This document shows, piece after piece, positions 30,583-42,469 of a DNA stretch of 64,000 nucleotides. The notes beneath the pieces are model-generated. The model did not search any database and was not told where the DNA came from. It saw only the letters and a list, made by a program, of their open reading frames with translations. Made by a program: the position numbers and the translations under genes. Positions within the stretch are counted from its first letter, which is position 1. Each line of letters begins with the position of its first letter. The stretch comes from Caulochytrium protostelioides (taxonomy: Eukaryota; Chytridiomycota; Caulochytriomycetes; Caulochytriales; Caulochytriaceae), in assembly GCA_003615045.1 (NCBI GenBank), contig ML014184.1, positions 1-64,000 on the forward strand. The letters are read 5' to 3'.

Positions 30583-31866
30583 GGCGGCGGCCGCCCCGGC
30601 GAGTCCCGCCGCACGTCATCATCGATCGCGCCGCCGCGCTCGGCACGGCGACGACGCGGCCGCAGCAGTCGCGATGATGGACCCGCGCAAGGGTCGGACA
30701 GCGACGCGGCGCGTCGGGCGCGTGGGGCTCTGGCTCGGACCCCGGGCCCACGGCGGGACCACCCGAGCCAGACGCCGGAGCGCGCCTGCCCGGCGGTCCA
30801 GCGGCCCAGCGCTCGAGGGCGTCATGACCCTTGCGAGAGGCTGTCGGAAGCCAACCGCGCCATGCAACGGCAGAACCGGCGCATCGTTCGTCGCTGAGCG
30901 GCGATCGGCGGTCCGCGGTCGTCTCACTCCGCAGCGCCACGCAACGACCAGAAAAGGAGAAAGGATGCGAGGAAGGACACCCAGGAAGAAAGAAAGGAAC
31001 GCAGGAAGCGACCGAGTATGCTGTTCATGCCATGCCAAGCACACGGGCCACCACCCCACGTGGCCGTGGGCGAGCCGTGAGCACCGAGCAGCAAGGAAAA
31101 AAGGGAGACGCTCCGGCGTCTTTTCCGATGGGGCCCAATCCGGCCCGTGACGCAGTCTCCCCGAGGGTGGGTCAGGCCCGCCGTGGGGAAGCCATGAAAG
31201 TCCTACGCGGTGAGTCATCGATACCGACACGGTGGCGCTGGTGCCTGTCTCCTTGTGCCGTCTGACTGTTGGAGGCGAAAACACGGCTTCAATCAACGTG
31301 ACCTGAACCGAAGACTGCCACTGGCCTCCCCTGGCGAGCCATGCGCGGATGGCGTCTGCGAGGCTGCAGCTGCTCCTGGCGGGAACCACTGCGATCGCCT
31401 CCAGCAGGCGTAGGCCCATGAATGAAATACCATGATGCAGAGAAACCAGCCACGCAGGTGGACCCCATCGATCATTCGCTCAGCGTCAGAGAGAGAGAGA
31501 GAACGCCACTTCCCGTGGGTCACCTTGTCGTTATTAGCTGCGAGCGACCGCTGGTCTTTCTCATCCACGAGTCGAAGCATCCACGTCGCCAGTAGCCCGA
31601 TCACCATCACGGGTTCACGCGACGTGTCGGATCGAGCCGCATCGGTTGGATCGCCATGGGCCGCGACGAGCGATGATAGTGGCCCTTGGGCTTGAGCGAC
31701 CGGATCGGGGGGGCCCCGTCCTGTCGAGGGCGGAGCGGCGCCGGTCTGGCGTGCTTGCTGGATCCTGGCGGGCTGGCCGATGCGGGGAGCTCGCTGGATC
31801 TCGGGGATACTAGCGTGATCGCGCGAGCCCCTGCATCGGCCCGCCGCCGCCGCCCGCCGCCGCCGC

Positions 31867-31901
<35 letters not shown>

Positions 31902-32279
31902 CCCGTGACCGCCCTCGAGGGGCTCGAGGCCCCCCCGCCGCACCGGTCCGCGCTGACGCTGTGGGAGGACGGGCGACAGCACGCCGGTGGCCGCGCCCGT
32001 CCGCTCGCGGGCACGCCGGCCGACGGCGCCAGCATGCGCGGCATGCCACGGCGCGTCCGGGCGGCCCGGACGCGCCGTGGGTGCAGCGCGAGACCCCGCG
32101 GGAAGCCCCCCCGGGGTCGCGCATGACGCGCCGGCCGCCAGCGCAGCGGTGCGTCCACGCGTCGGCATCGCGCGCGCCGGCACCGTCAGCAGGCGCCGGC
32201 CAGGCCGAGGCGCCAGCGATGGGATCAGGCGCTGCCGTATGCGTGGCGCCCAGCACGCCGTGCGAGGCGACGCCCCGAG

Positions 32280-32360
32280 CGATGAGCGATGAGCGATGAG
32301 CGATGAGCGATGAGCGATGAGCGATGAGCATGGCGCATGGCGCATGGCGCATGGCGCATG
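32280..32360. repeat. (GATGAGC)n followed by (ATGGCGC)n
   Basis: Seven-base units: about seven copies of gatgagc pass into about four copies of atggcgc. Two related 7-mers side by side suggest repeated slippage at one site. Confidence 0.85.
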
Positions 32361-32952
32361 AAGCATGGAGCATGGAGCATGGAGCCATAGGCCATGAGCC
32401 ATGGGCATGGAGCATTGAGCGATACGGTGGATCGTCCACGCTGGGAGACAACACGCGAGCGAGCGAGCGAGCGAGCGGGAAGGCCCCACGCACGGCATGG
32501 CGTGGCATGGCATGGCACAGCCGAGCCGAGCCGAGCCGACCATGCAACCCCCCAGGTCGCCGGCCCTCCGGCGACGCTCGCGAAGGGGCCGCTGGCGAAC
32601 ACCCGGGGCTCGCCCAAGACCCCCGTTTCTGGGGTCGACGCTGGGGGAGATGAGGCGCTTCGAGATTCAAGGGGGCGCCGGCGTGGGGGAAACGGACGGA
32701 CCGCGTTGCGACGCCTGGCCACCCCCGTCGCCATATATCGTGCATCGAGCGTCTCCTCCGTGAATCGCTCGGATATCACGTATCAGGACTCGTCGTCGTC
32801 GTCGTCGATATCGAAACCACGGAACCGTCGCGTGTTCTTTTGCTACGCTATCCTATCTTCCCATCCGACCTCTTCCCCCTCCTCCGTTGGTGTCCCGAGA
32901 CGCCAGGCCCGTGTCCTTCCCCTCCATCCTTCCCCTCGATCCGCATCCCACC

Positions 32953-34991
32953 ATGAACCCGATGATGCAGCCCCAGATTATCGTCCTGCGCGAGGGCACC
33001 GACTCGTCGCAGGGCCGCCCCCAGCTCTTGAGCAACATCAACGCGTGCCTCGCGGTCGCCGATGCCATCCGCACGACCCTCGGCCCCCGCGGCATGGACA
33101 AGCTCGTCGTCGGCGGCGGCGGCCAGCAGGCCAACTCGGGTAGGTGGCATACGTCCTTGACGGCCTCGTGGCTGCCGACAAGACGGCGGCTCAAGCCGAT
33201 CGGTGCCGTATGGGCTCGTCGGCGCGCCCAGGCCCTGTGGCGAGACCGCGTCGTCCCGGCCTCCAGAGAGATCCACGCGACCTGACGCGCGCTACCGACT
33301 CGGTCCCTCGGCGAGCCCACAGGAGGGCCCCCTTCGTCGATGCTCCGCGACTTCTGGACTCACCCATCTTCATCTTTTTTTTTTGCATGCTTCGTACGGA
33401 TGCCCGCTCGGATGCGTGCGCCTGCGGGGGTTCGACCATGACTCGGCGGATACGATGGGTAGTCACGATCTCCAACGATGGCGCGACGATCCTGAAGCTG
33501 TTGGACATCGTCCACCCGGCCGCCAAGGCGCTGGTCGACATCTCGCGCGCGCAGGACGCCGAGGTCGGCGACGGCACGACGTCCGTGACGCTGTTCGCGG
33601 GCGAGATCCTCCGCGAGATGAAGGCGCACATCGAGGAAGGCGTGGCGCCGCAGATCGCGATCCGGGGTCTGCGCACCGCGTGCGAGCTCGCCGTCAACTA
33701 CATCAAGGAGACGGCCGTGGTCGTCGAGCGCAAGGACGAAGCCGAGTTCCGTGATCTGCTCGAGAAGTGCGCGTCGACGGCGATGTCCTCCAAGCTCATC
33801 CACTCGCACAAGCCCTTCTTTACCAAGATGGTCGTCGACGCCGTGCTGTCGCTGGACCAGAACGAGCTGAACGAGAACCTCATCGGCATGAAGAAGGTCG
33901 CGGGCGGCGCCATGCAGGACTCGGCGCTGATCGACGGTGTCGCGTTCAAGAAGACGTTTGCGTACGCTGGCTTCGAGCAGCAGCCCAAGCACTTCAAGAA
34001 CCCCAAGATCCTGAGCTTGAACGTCGAGCTCGAGCTGAAGGCCGAGCGCGACAACGCCGAGGTCCGGATCGAGGAGGTGTCCGAATACCAGAACATTGTG
34101 GATGCCGAGTGGTCGATTATCTACGACAAGCTCGAGAAGATCGTCGCGACGGGCGCCAAGGTCGTGCTCTCGCGCCTGCCCATCGGTGATCTGGCGACGC
34201 AGTACTTTGCCGACCGCGACATCTTCTGCGCCGGCCGTGTGGCCACGGACGATCTGCAGCGCGTCGTCAACGCCGTCGGCGGCGCCGTCCAGACGACGGT
34301 CAACGACATCAAGGCCGAGCACCTCGGCACGTGCGCCGTGTTCGAGGAGCGCCAGATCGGCAACGAGCGCTTCAACCTCTTCACGGGCTGCCCGCAGGCC
34401 AAGACCTGCACCCTCGTCCTCCGCGGCGGTGCCGAGCAGTTCATCGCCGAGGTCGAGCGCTCCCTGCACGATGCCATCATGATTGTGCGCCGCGCCATCA
34501 AGAACAAGGCCGTGGTGGCCGGCGGCGGCGCCGCCGAGATGCGCTTGAGCGCCTACCTGCGCAACTACGCGCGCACCATCCAGGGCAAGAGCCAGCTGAT
34601 CATCAGCTCGTTCGCCAAGGCCCTCGAGGTGATCCCCCGCCAGCTCTGCGACAACGCCGGCTTCGACGCCACCGACCTGCTCAACCAGCTGCGCATGCGC
34701 CACGCCGCCGCCCTCCACGCCGCCCAGACGGCCACCAAGAAGCCGACCCCGGGCTCGATCCACGGCTGCTGGTACGGCATCGACATGACCTCCGAGTCCA
34801 TCGGCGACAACTTTGCCTCCTTTGTCTGGGAGCCCGCGCTCGTCAAGACGAACCTCCTGTCCAGCGCGACGGAGGCCGCGTGCCTGATCCTCTCGGTCGA
34901 CGAGACGGTCAAAAACCCGCAGTCCGAAAAGCCGGGCGCCCAGCCCGTCCGCGGCATGGGTGGCCGCGGCCGCGGCCGCGGTCGTCGTTAA
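32953..34991 (+). CDS. CCT7: T-complex chaperonin subunit eta (CCT7)
   Basis: One of eight paralogous subunits of the cytosolic CCT/TRiC chaperonin, which folds actin and tubulin. Two exons, 32953-33139 and 33463-34991, are joined across a 323-bp intron with a GTAGGT donor and GGGTAG acceptor in phase 1. The predicted protein is 571 aa. Exon 1 gives [20 protein letters not shown] and [10 protein letters not shown]. Exon 2 continues with [20 protein letters not shown] and the nucleotide-binding [14 protein letters not shown]. Eta-specific features include [31 protein letters not shown] and [30 protein letters not shown] and the late WYGIDM segment are intact. The tail ends in a [12 protein letters not shown] repeat, longer than in most relatives. 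Reading through the intron instead gives a frame without the N-terminus, so splicing is needed. Confidence 0.95.
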
Positions 34992-36412
34992 ATCGGGACG
35001 TGGGGCGTCCGCCCGTCCGCCTGCGCGTGCGGGGTGACCGTCCCGCGGCATCCGTTGTGCTGCTCGCTGATCATGCGTTCGCTGCACGGCCATGGCGGCT
35101 CGCTCCAGGACCCTCCCTCTTTGCCTATGTTTCGTTTCCTCCTCTGTTTGAATATTCGCCCACCGCTTGTATGTTTTTCTGTCTAATGGCCCATGTCTCC
35201 CTCATGCTTCCCGACCCCATCAGTCGTTGTCCAGCGCGGACGGCGCGCATCGTGCCTGAGCCCGATGCCGCGGCGCTCGTGGCCGCCGGAGATCGCTCGC
35301 CGCCACCGTTGTGGCGCGCGGTCGCTCTCGCGTCTCGCTGCAGGAGCTGCCACGATCCTGAACGCTGGTCGCTGGGATGGGGCGTTTTGTGGCCAATGGG
35401 AGCATTGATTGGGGGTCAGCGACGCGCCAAGCGCCCCATGGGATCCGACCAAGGGCCGTCCTGAGCCGTGCGGCGCGCTGGCCATCCGAGACGACGCGCC
35501 GGTCCGAGACGACGCGCCGTCAGCCCGTCCACTACGGAGGCTTCGCTTGACCGGCGGACGGACGGACGGACGGACGGATGCCGCTCTCGCCTGGGCCGCC
35601 TTGCGGGCCAGCGACGCCGTGGCCGCCGTCGGCGCCCCCCGTGTTCACGCTGACGCGCGGCGCTCTGTTCCCTGGCGCGCCCGAAGGACACCCGCGGAGC
35701 CGCGGCGCCCCCCTCCAGCGCCCGCCTCCTTGATGCGTTTTATCGGTCACGCTTGAGGTTTCCGCCACAGGTGCCCAACCGGGTGCGACGCCTCCTGGTA
35801 CGCCGGCGGTCGTGGTCGCCATCGCGCCATCGTCCACCGACGGTGGGAGGACCGTGATGCCGCGGCGAGATCGTCTGGTGCCCGCGCCCGCTCCGGGAAC
35901 CGCTGGTCGTGCCTGGCCGTGCCTGCCGGTGTGTCCGGCGGCGACAGCGAGGGCTGCTGCCATGGCTGCCGTGGACCACGAACGACCCTTTTCCGGCGTT
36001 CGGGGGGTGCCGCGGCACACTTCCGGACATCCTGGCGCTGTCGGTTCGCGCTGTCGGTTACGTGCGGTTCGCCGCCTCCCGTGCCCTGCCGCCAGCACCC
36101 CCGCCGCGGCGATGTCTGGCGCGACGCGCATGGAACAGCGGCGCCGGGGGATGGGCGCCCGGCCGGGGACGCGGCGGCGGCGCTCCGGTGCGGGGGGAGG
36201 CGACCCTCATGAGGGCCGAGCGCCTCGGGGAGCCTCCCGCGGGCTCAGGGACTGTGCGGAGGCCGCAGGGAGGCCGCGTCACCGGCGCCCGGAGGCGGTG
36301 GTCCTCCCGTCGCGCCTGCGACCAGCAGCGGGGATCCGATGCCGCGCCGCGCTGGCGGCGAGCGGCGCGGCCGCTCCGGGCATCCCCAGGGACGTCGTGC
36401 CCGCCCGCTCGG

Positions 36413-36460
36413 TGGACGGACGGACGGACGGACGGACGGACGAACGGACGGACGGACGGA
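36413..36460. repeat. (GGAC)n tetranucleotide repeat
   Basis: About eleven ggac units with one ggac-to-gaac change. A shorter run of the same unit lies at about 35558-35578, 0.85 kb away. Confidence 0.85.
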
Positions 36461-37179
36461 CCACGCGGCGATGGATCGCTCGGTAAGGATGGAGCGACGG
36501 AGGGATGGGCCGAGGAGGGCCTTGTGACACACCTGTGCGACGCCGGGCCAGCGGCCGCCGCCACCAGGACGGTGGAACCCCCGACCGCTGGCGCGTGCCC
36601 GCGTCGACCCAGCGGCGCCCGACCGTCCGCGGACGCGTTGGGCGACGGCGCGCTGTCCCGGGATCGGAGGGCGACCGCGCGGCGTAGCGCTTCATGGCGG
36701 CATGCTGCGGCCACCGGCAACAGCGCTCCGGCACGTCCGTCGCGTCTGCGGCCCGCGCCGTTCCATGAAGGCCGGATCGCGGCCGCGGCCGACTGGGCGA
36801 CCCCACCACCCCGTCGCCTGCCACCCTCCGAGGTCACGCGCCGTCACGCCGCGCTGCACGTTTGCTGGGCTCAACGCGGGAAGCGGCGATCTCGTCCTTG
36901 CTCCGCGCCTCGTGCTGCAAGCCGCGCTGGCGCAACGCCCTCGCCCGCCGCCACCCCGCTGCTCGACGATCCGGCTGCCGGCCGGGGTCGCCGTCACGGG
37001 AGCTCCTGCGAAACGGCGGCGGCCGACCACGGATCGACGTCGAAGCGGCAGAGAGCCGTCGTCGTCGCCGTTACCGCTGATTTCCGTCATTCCGCCATCC
37101 CTCCGTCGGGTCTGCGATCGAAAAGCGGACCGTCTTCCACGGCAGTCTCTTCCTTTCGGCGCCCCTCCGCCGATCCCTC

Positions 37180-37180
37180 G

Positions 37181-37252
<72 letters not shown>
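37180..37252. repeat. (CTG)n microsatellite, about 24 units
   Basis: A pure CTG run outside any supported gene. The CAG/CTG runs elsewhere in this window lie partly inside the zinc-finger gene, so an unannotated exon cannot be ruled out, but no flanking coding sequence supports one. Confidence 0.9.
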
Positions 37253-38711
37253 TGCAGACCAATACTCGGAACCGGCTCCCTTCTCGTGCGAGGGGCCGCC
37301 ACGGGCCACTGGCGGATCGGTGGGGTGCGGGAGGCCGGCTTCCGCCATTTTCGCGCGGCCGCTGTGTGATACCTGCTCGGACCCCTTTCGGTTCTTGTTC
37401 CCGCGTCCCTGGTCTCAGCCGCTGGTATTCTCCTCCTGAGGGGACACACGCGCAGGCAGACAGGTCGCCGGTCCTTCGAACGCCGTCAGAAGCTGGATCA
37501 GTGCCGCCGCGTCACGACCGACGTCTCTCTGCCGACGGCCGTCGCTGTCCCGTGGCGGAGGGATCCGTGGCGGCCTCTCGGCCCATCTAGCACCGCGCTG
37601 CAAGCCCACCGACCGCGCCGGCCATCGCCCGCGGACGATCTGCAAGCGACCGCTACGACGCGGACCAGCGCCGCGCGAATACCGCGGACCGGTCGCGTTC
37701 GAGCTCGCACATCGTGCAGCAGCGAGACGGAGCTCCTCAGGCCCTGGACATCCCATTGACGGTGGGCCCGACGTCCAGAAATCCAGAACCCATCGCGTTT
37801 CATCCGTCGGGACGAAGGCAGGGCGGCAGTGGCCTTTCTGATAGGGTCGGTTGCACTCGCTCGTTGGACGCGAACACGGCCTTCCCTGGCCGTCCATCGG
37901 GGCGCCCCCCCGTCTTCCGCCCTCCTCGCCACGTATCGGCGCTGCCGTGAGGGCGTGATCCCGGTGGCCTGCCCCGCGGCCGACGTCGGCCGCATGGACA
38001 GGTCCATCCCTGGGGCCGTTGCCGAGTTCTGATGACAGAGAACATCGAGTGAGTGTACCCTCTTCGTGCAGGCCGAACCTAGGCCACGACGCGCCCGCCG
38101 AGAAGACCAAGAAGACCCCGCAGGACCCGATAAAGCAGGACAGGACAAGACGAGACAAGACAAGCCAAGCTAGGCCTGGACGTGTCGTCCGCATCCACGG
38201 CCTTCGTTGCGTCACCCCGTGCGGCGCCATCCGCGCCATCGTGCCTGGTTTCGGGAGACGTTGTTGTGGCACGGGCCACGCGTGTGCAAGTTTACAACGC
38301 CGAACCCTCGCGGCACAGCGCGGGGTCCGGGACTAACCACCGCCTGTGTAAAGCACCGGCGACTCTGGCCGACGAGTCAGCGACAACATTCACCGACCGC
38401 GGAGACGCCGGCCCGTGAGGAGCACGGCGCCCAGCAGCGGGTGAGAGCGTCGGGGCGTTTTGGAATCCCACTCCGACGTCCACGCTGCGTGTGGCTGTCC
38501 ACGGGCAAAAAAAACCCGATTGAGCGCTCGGCGCGGGAAGCGGGTGGGAGCGCATTGATCGTGCCCGTGCCCTGGACGGCCGGCAAGAACACGGTGCTGC
38601 CAACCGACTATGGTCCTGACTGAATCAGACCGCACGGCACATCTGAAGTGAGGCCATTTCCTGCCCTGTCCCGCCGTCTCCTTTCATCGTAATTCAGTTC
38701 CGACGCACGCC

Positions 38712-41700
38712 GTGCGCGAATGCCGCATGCCCGTGTCGATGCTCTGTCTCCAGGACGGGCCGCGGGTCCCCGCGGCTGCCGCAACGGCTGCCGCCGCGCC
38801 GTTCGCGCCTGCCGCGCTGGCCCCGTCTCCGTCGCCCCCGGCCTCACGGCCCTACTTAAAAGGCTGGCTGGCGGACCAGAACCAGCTGTGGGGCATGATC
38901 GCCCAGGCCGAAGCGTCGCCGATCAGCGAAGCGTCGGGCATGCCACCGTCGCTGATGCCCACGCTGACACCGCCGCCGACGCCGCGGCGAGAACTCGGCC
39001 GATCGGCATCCGGCTCAGCGGCGTATTCGTCCCCGTCCGTGGTTTCAGGGTTCTCCGTAGCCTCTGCATCCTCCTGTCCCTCCCCATCTCCATCTCCTTC
39101 CGTTTCCTCTTCCGTCTCACCTTCCTTCATGACCTCATCCTCCGGTGGTCCCAGCCGGCCTGTAACGCAGGGGCCGTCTTCGTCTATGGCTTCGTCTTCG
39201 TCGCCGTATCGGCCGCCGCCGTCGCCGTATCCGCTAGCGCAGGCGTTGGATCTCGGATCGACAACGAAGCAGTACCACCGACGGTCGAGTCTGTTGCATG
39301 GCCACGTCTTCCCCTTCGACGCCTACCAGCGCCTGCGCGACCATGCGTCATCGGCGCTGCCCTCAACCGTGACGGATGCCTCTGCCGCGTCCGACGAACC
39401 GCGCTGGATCGCGGAACTCGCCGCCTTGGCACGCCATCTCCAGACCTGGCGCCAGCAGCAGCAGGAGCAGCAGGAGCAGGAGCAGAGTCGTCGCCACGTT
39501 TACCGGCAACAACAGCTCCAGCATGCAAGCAAGTATGGGGAAGCCAGTGCATTCACTGGTTCGCCGCTGCCCACTCCGGCGAGCTCTCGCGCCACATCGC
39601 CCCAGCGCGCTGCTGCGGGCCTGATCGAGGAGGCCACGCCGCGGTCCCGTGCGGGACTGCCTCTGGTTCCAATCACGCCCGGTGCCTTGTCAGCCTCCCC
39701 CGCTTCCGCGCGCAAAGCTTCGCTTACCCCGTCCACAGGCTCCCTCTTCTCGCTGAGCTCCTACCGCTCGCTCGTCCCCGATCCGAGCGCTGCCTCACTG
39801 CGGGGGAGTCTCCGCTCGCGGCCCGCGACCGCGCCCACCTCGCCGCGTCAGCCTCACAGCCTGCCGCGGTCGATGCCGGCGCGCCACCACCCCCGCCGCC
39901 ATGGCTCCTCCTTCTGCGGCCACGGGCACGGCCACGGCGCCGATGCGCATTCCCTGCCGCGGCAGATGTGGCCGGGCATGGAAGAAGGCGAGTCGGGCAC
40001 GACCGACGACGACAGCGGGTTCGGTGACGGCGCCACGCTGCGCAGTCGGGGCGACCTGTCCACCCATGGCGCCAGCTTGGCCGCGTACGGCAAGAGCGGC
40101 GGGAGCGGCGCGTCGTCGCTGATGGGCGCCACGATGGTCGTGACGCCGTCGGCGCCGAAACCGGCGCTCCGGACGTACGCGGTGCCGCGGTCACGTGACT
40201 ACCCGTGCGCCGGCACGTGCCACCCCGTGCCGCTGGCGCACGGCCTCACCTGCACGTGCCCGCCGCCGAAACTCCCCGCGTGCCTCGTCACGCCGGACGC
40301 CTTCCGGCCTGCGTATCACGACCAGCGCTCGGGCGCCTCAGTCGCTGAAGTCCTGGCGCGCCAGCGCCAGCGCCGCCTGCAGGAGCAGCAGGCGCGCCAG
40401 GCCATGGAGACGGGAATTCACCCGCCGGACGCGACAGCCGTGGCGTCGGCATCAGTATCAGCCTCAGCATCGGCGCCGACCACGAAGGCCGCAACATCAA
40501 CGACGTCGGCGGCGGCGGCGGCGCCGTGGGTCCCGCACGATGCCACGACCGTGAGCGCGGTCAGCGCTGACTTCTCGGCGAGTCCTGGTGATCATGACGG
40601 TCTCGGCAGCGACGGCCGCCCCGTCGACCGTTTCAGGGACGGCGGCTGTGTCGGCGAGCGCCATGCCAGCGGCGATTCGGTCTCCATGGCGCGGTCAGAA
40701 GCTTCGAGGGCCCAGGACGCCGCTGCGAACGCCGTCGCCGTCGCGACCCGCCGGCCTTCGGACGCCTCGGGCGGCGCCGGTGAAAGTGGCGGCGATGGCG
40801 TCGCCGTGAGCGCGCCGCGGCAGCCCTCCGGGTGGCGCCACGCGCGATCGCTCATGAAGCAGCGGTCGCAACGACTCCTCAAGGGCACGCCAGGCACTTC
40901 CAGCGCCTCGGGCGGCTCTGCGGTATCCGCTCTGGACCTCGACGTGCGGTCGCTTGGCAAAGACGCGGTCTTGGAGATGCCACCAGCAGCGTCACGGCTA
41001 CCCCGTCCGCCGCTGCCGCGCAACTCCTATTCGGACGACTCGGCGACGCGCTCGGCGGTTTGGTACCAGGCTCAGGCGGCCCGCGCCACCCGTGCCGCTT
41101 CCATCGCTTCGCAGCACTCGCGCAACGGGTGCCACTCGCCCGCGTCGGTCGTCGCGTCCCAGCACCCTATCCACTTGAGTGCCACGGCCGTCGCCACGGC
41201 TACTCTCGCCACGGCTACTGTCGCCACGGTCGCCTCCAGCACGGATGACGCGATCGATCGGTTGCTCTCGGAAAGCGACCATGAGACGTCTGGACGCCGC
41301 TGCCGCGATCCAGCACGCCGTGTGTCGAAGCCGGGCCTGGCGGGCGACCCTCTCTTCGACCTGCTGGAGCGCCTTCCTGCCCGCTTGGCGGACCAGCGCG
41401 CTGTCCTCCCGCCGCCACGTCGCGGCGCGGCGCCGCTGCGTGCGACGCTTGCGCCGACGGCCGACGTACTCGATGCGGACGATCTGTTACGCGTGTACGA
41501 GTCCGCTACGAAGGACAAGGACAAGGACAAGGACAAGGCGTCGTCCGCGTCGTCGCGTCGGTTCAGCCTGCTCTCGGTCGCGCTGTCGACGGTGCGCCAC
41601 AGCACCGACAGCGGTCCGGCGACGTCCACGAGCCTGGAGGCCGTGCTCGAGCGCCCGAGCGCCCCCGTCCGTGCGGCGTCCGCGTCTGCGTCCACATCGC

Positions 41701-42230
41701 AGTTGTCGCTGCCGCTGACGGCGATGTCGATGGCGCCCATGTCTATGCCGACGACGTGCAATGTGCTTTCGTGCCCCGCGCCCGCTGGCGGGCGGGCGTC
41801 ACGGGATACGTCGGGACCAGGAGGCCTCGTGGATGGCTTGACGCGCGATAGGAGGGGCGGCGGCGCCGACCGCACCGCCGCCGGGGACGCCGATGCCGCT
41901 AGCCAGCGCCGCAGCGCGAGCGCGAGCCCCGGGCTCGGGGTGGGGTCTGGCATGCGCCGGCTCAAGCAGCGGCTGCTCAAGCGCCAGCCAAGTGATGGCC
42001 CCGGCGGCGTGAGCGCCGTGGCCAGCGCGACAAGGGTCCCTGGGATGGCCGAGGCGGATGATGCGGTGGCCAACCCCGCATGGCCGTCCTGCCTGCCGTC
42101 GCTCGTCGGAACATGCGTTTCGACGTCCGCCGAGACGACAGCGTCCAGCGTTCCACAGGGCGTGCTGGCTGCGTCCTCGTGGCCGCTGCAGCCTGAATTG
42201 AAGGTTGCGACCGACGGGGTCGACGGTTGA
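38712..42230 (+). CDS. Large Ser/Ala-rich protein of unknown function
   Basis: A 1172-codon open frame from an ATG at 38712; 38730 is an alternative start. Its length, the clear dominance of this frame and its mixed non-repetitive segments support a real gene. Most of the protein is Ser, Ala, Thr and Pro-rich and probably disordered. Islands that look constrained are SRPYLKGWLADQNQLWGMI (about residues 45-63), FPFDAYQRLRDHASSAL (about 200), the Cys/Pro stretch from RDYPCAGTCHPVPLAHG to LTCTCPPPKLPACL (about 495-525), and RQRQRRLQEQQARQA, a short charged helix. There is a KDKDKDKDK run near residue 935 and a basic patch GMRRLKQRLLKRQ near 1080. No signal peptide or membrane helix is evident. 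A regulatory or scaffold protein is possible but not shown. Fanzor relic C is convergent, about 0.25-0.3 kb downstream. Confidence 0.6.
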   Translation: MRECRMPVSMLCLQDGPRVPAAAATAAAAPFAPAALAPSPSPPASRPYLKGWLADQNQLWGMIAQAEASPISEASGMPPSLMPTLTPPPTPRRELGRSASGSAAYSSPSVVSGFSVASASSCPSPSPSPSVSSSVSPSFMTSSSGGPSRPVTQGPSSSMASSSSPYRPPPSPYPLAQALDLGSTTKQYHRRSSLLHGHVFPFDAYQRLRDHASSALPSTVTDASAASDEPRWIAELAALARHLQTWRQQQQEQQEQEQSRRHVYRQQQLQHASKYGEASAFTGSPLPTPASSRATSPQRAAAGLIEEATPRSRAGLPLVPITPGALSASPASARKASLTPSTGSLFSLSSYRSLVPDPSAASLRGSLRSRPATAPTSPRQPHSLPRSMPARHHPRRHGSSFCGHGHGHGADAHSLPRQMWPGMEEGESGTTDDDSGFGDGATLRSRGDLSTHGASLAAYGKSGGSGASSLMGATMVVTPSAPKPALRTYAVPRSRDYPCAGTCHPVPLAHGLTCTCPPPKLPACLVTPDAFRPAYHDQRSGASVAEVLARQRQRRLQEQQARQAMETGIHPPDATAVASASVSASASAPTTKAATSTTSAAAAAPWVPHDATTVSAVSADFSASPGDHDGLGSDGRPVDRFRDGGCVGERHASGDSVSMARSEASRAQDAAANAVAVATRRPSDASGGAGESGGDGVAVSAPRQPSGWRHARSLMKQRSQRLLKGTPGTSSASGGSAVSALDLDVRSLGKDAVLEMPPAASRLPRPPLPRNSYSDDSATRSAVWYQAQAARATRAASIASQHSRNGCHSPASVVASQHPIHLSATAVATATLATATVATVASSTDDAIDRLLSESDHETSGRRCRDPARRVSKPGLAGDPLFDLLERLPARLADQRAVLPPPRRGAAPLRATLAPTADVLDADDLLRVYESATKDKDKDKDKASSASSRRFSLLSVALSTVRHSTDSGPATSTSLEAVLERPSAPVRAASASASTSQLSLPLTAMSMAPMSMPTTCNVLSCPAPAGGRASRDTSGPGGLVDGLTRDRRGGGADRTAAGDADAASQRRSASASPGLGVGSGMRRLKQRLLKRQPSDGPGGVSAVASATRVPGMAEADDAVANPAWPSCLPSLVGTCVSTSAETTASSVPQGVLAASSWPLQPELKVATDGVDG

Positions 42231-42469
42231 GGATCTGGACCAGAGAACGGTCGCACCGGCGGTAGCCGCGACGACGGTCTTCCTGACATGCGCCCGCTTC
42301 CGCGACTGCCCGTGCCCTTCCGTCCCCACGATTTGCGTCCCCAATCAAACAATCTTCGTTCCCGCCAGCATGCGCAGGCGCTGCCGAGCGGGGCGGGTAG
42401 GGGCAGGTTGGAAGCGTCTTGTTTCGGCTTCCATCCAAGCTGGAATGATACCTTGTTGCACTTTCTTGT

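Larger units (their letters stand above)
28198..32952. other. 4.8-kb GC-rich, repeat-rich gap without a convincing gene
   Basis: Long frames exist on both strands, up to about 490 codons, but they overlap one another and are nearly pure Arg/Ala/Pro/Gly, as expected of GC-rich non-coding DNA. Simple repeats are scattered through it: (caacgatgg)n at about 28410-28450, (aggcg)n at 28475-28502, (ggcc)n at 29348-29372, (gcgacg)n at about 30200-30230, (cggtcg)n at 30522-30582, (gag)n near 31490, (gccgcc)n at 31845-31900, (gatgagc)n at 32280-32330, (atggcgc)n at 32330-32360 and (gagc)n at 32456-32477. The last 0.2 kb should contain the CCT7 promoter; a tatata sits at about 32733. Confidence 0.5.
34992..38711. 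other. 3.7-kb repeat-rich gap without a convincing gene
   Basis: As in the 28-33 kb gap, overlapping Arg/Ala/Pro-rich frames fill all six phases, the longest 486 codons, and none has a domain. Simple repeats include (ggac)n at about 35558-35578 and 36413-36460 and a (CTG)n run at about 37180-37252. The region just before 38712 should hold the promoter of the Ser-rich protein gene. Confidence 0.45.

Noticed and set aside
35909-37369. 486-codon plus-strand frame
   Set aside because: Low-complexity translation across GGAC and CTG repeats, with no conserved segment and overlapping alternatives on both strands.
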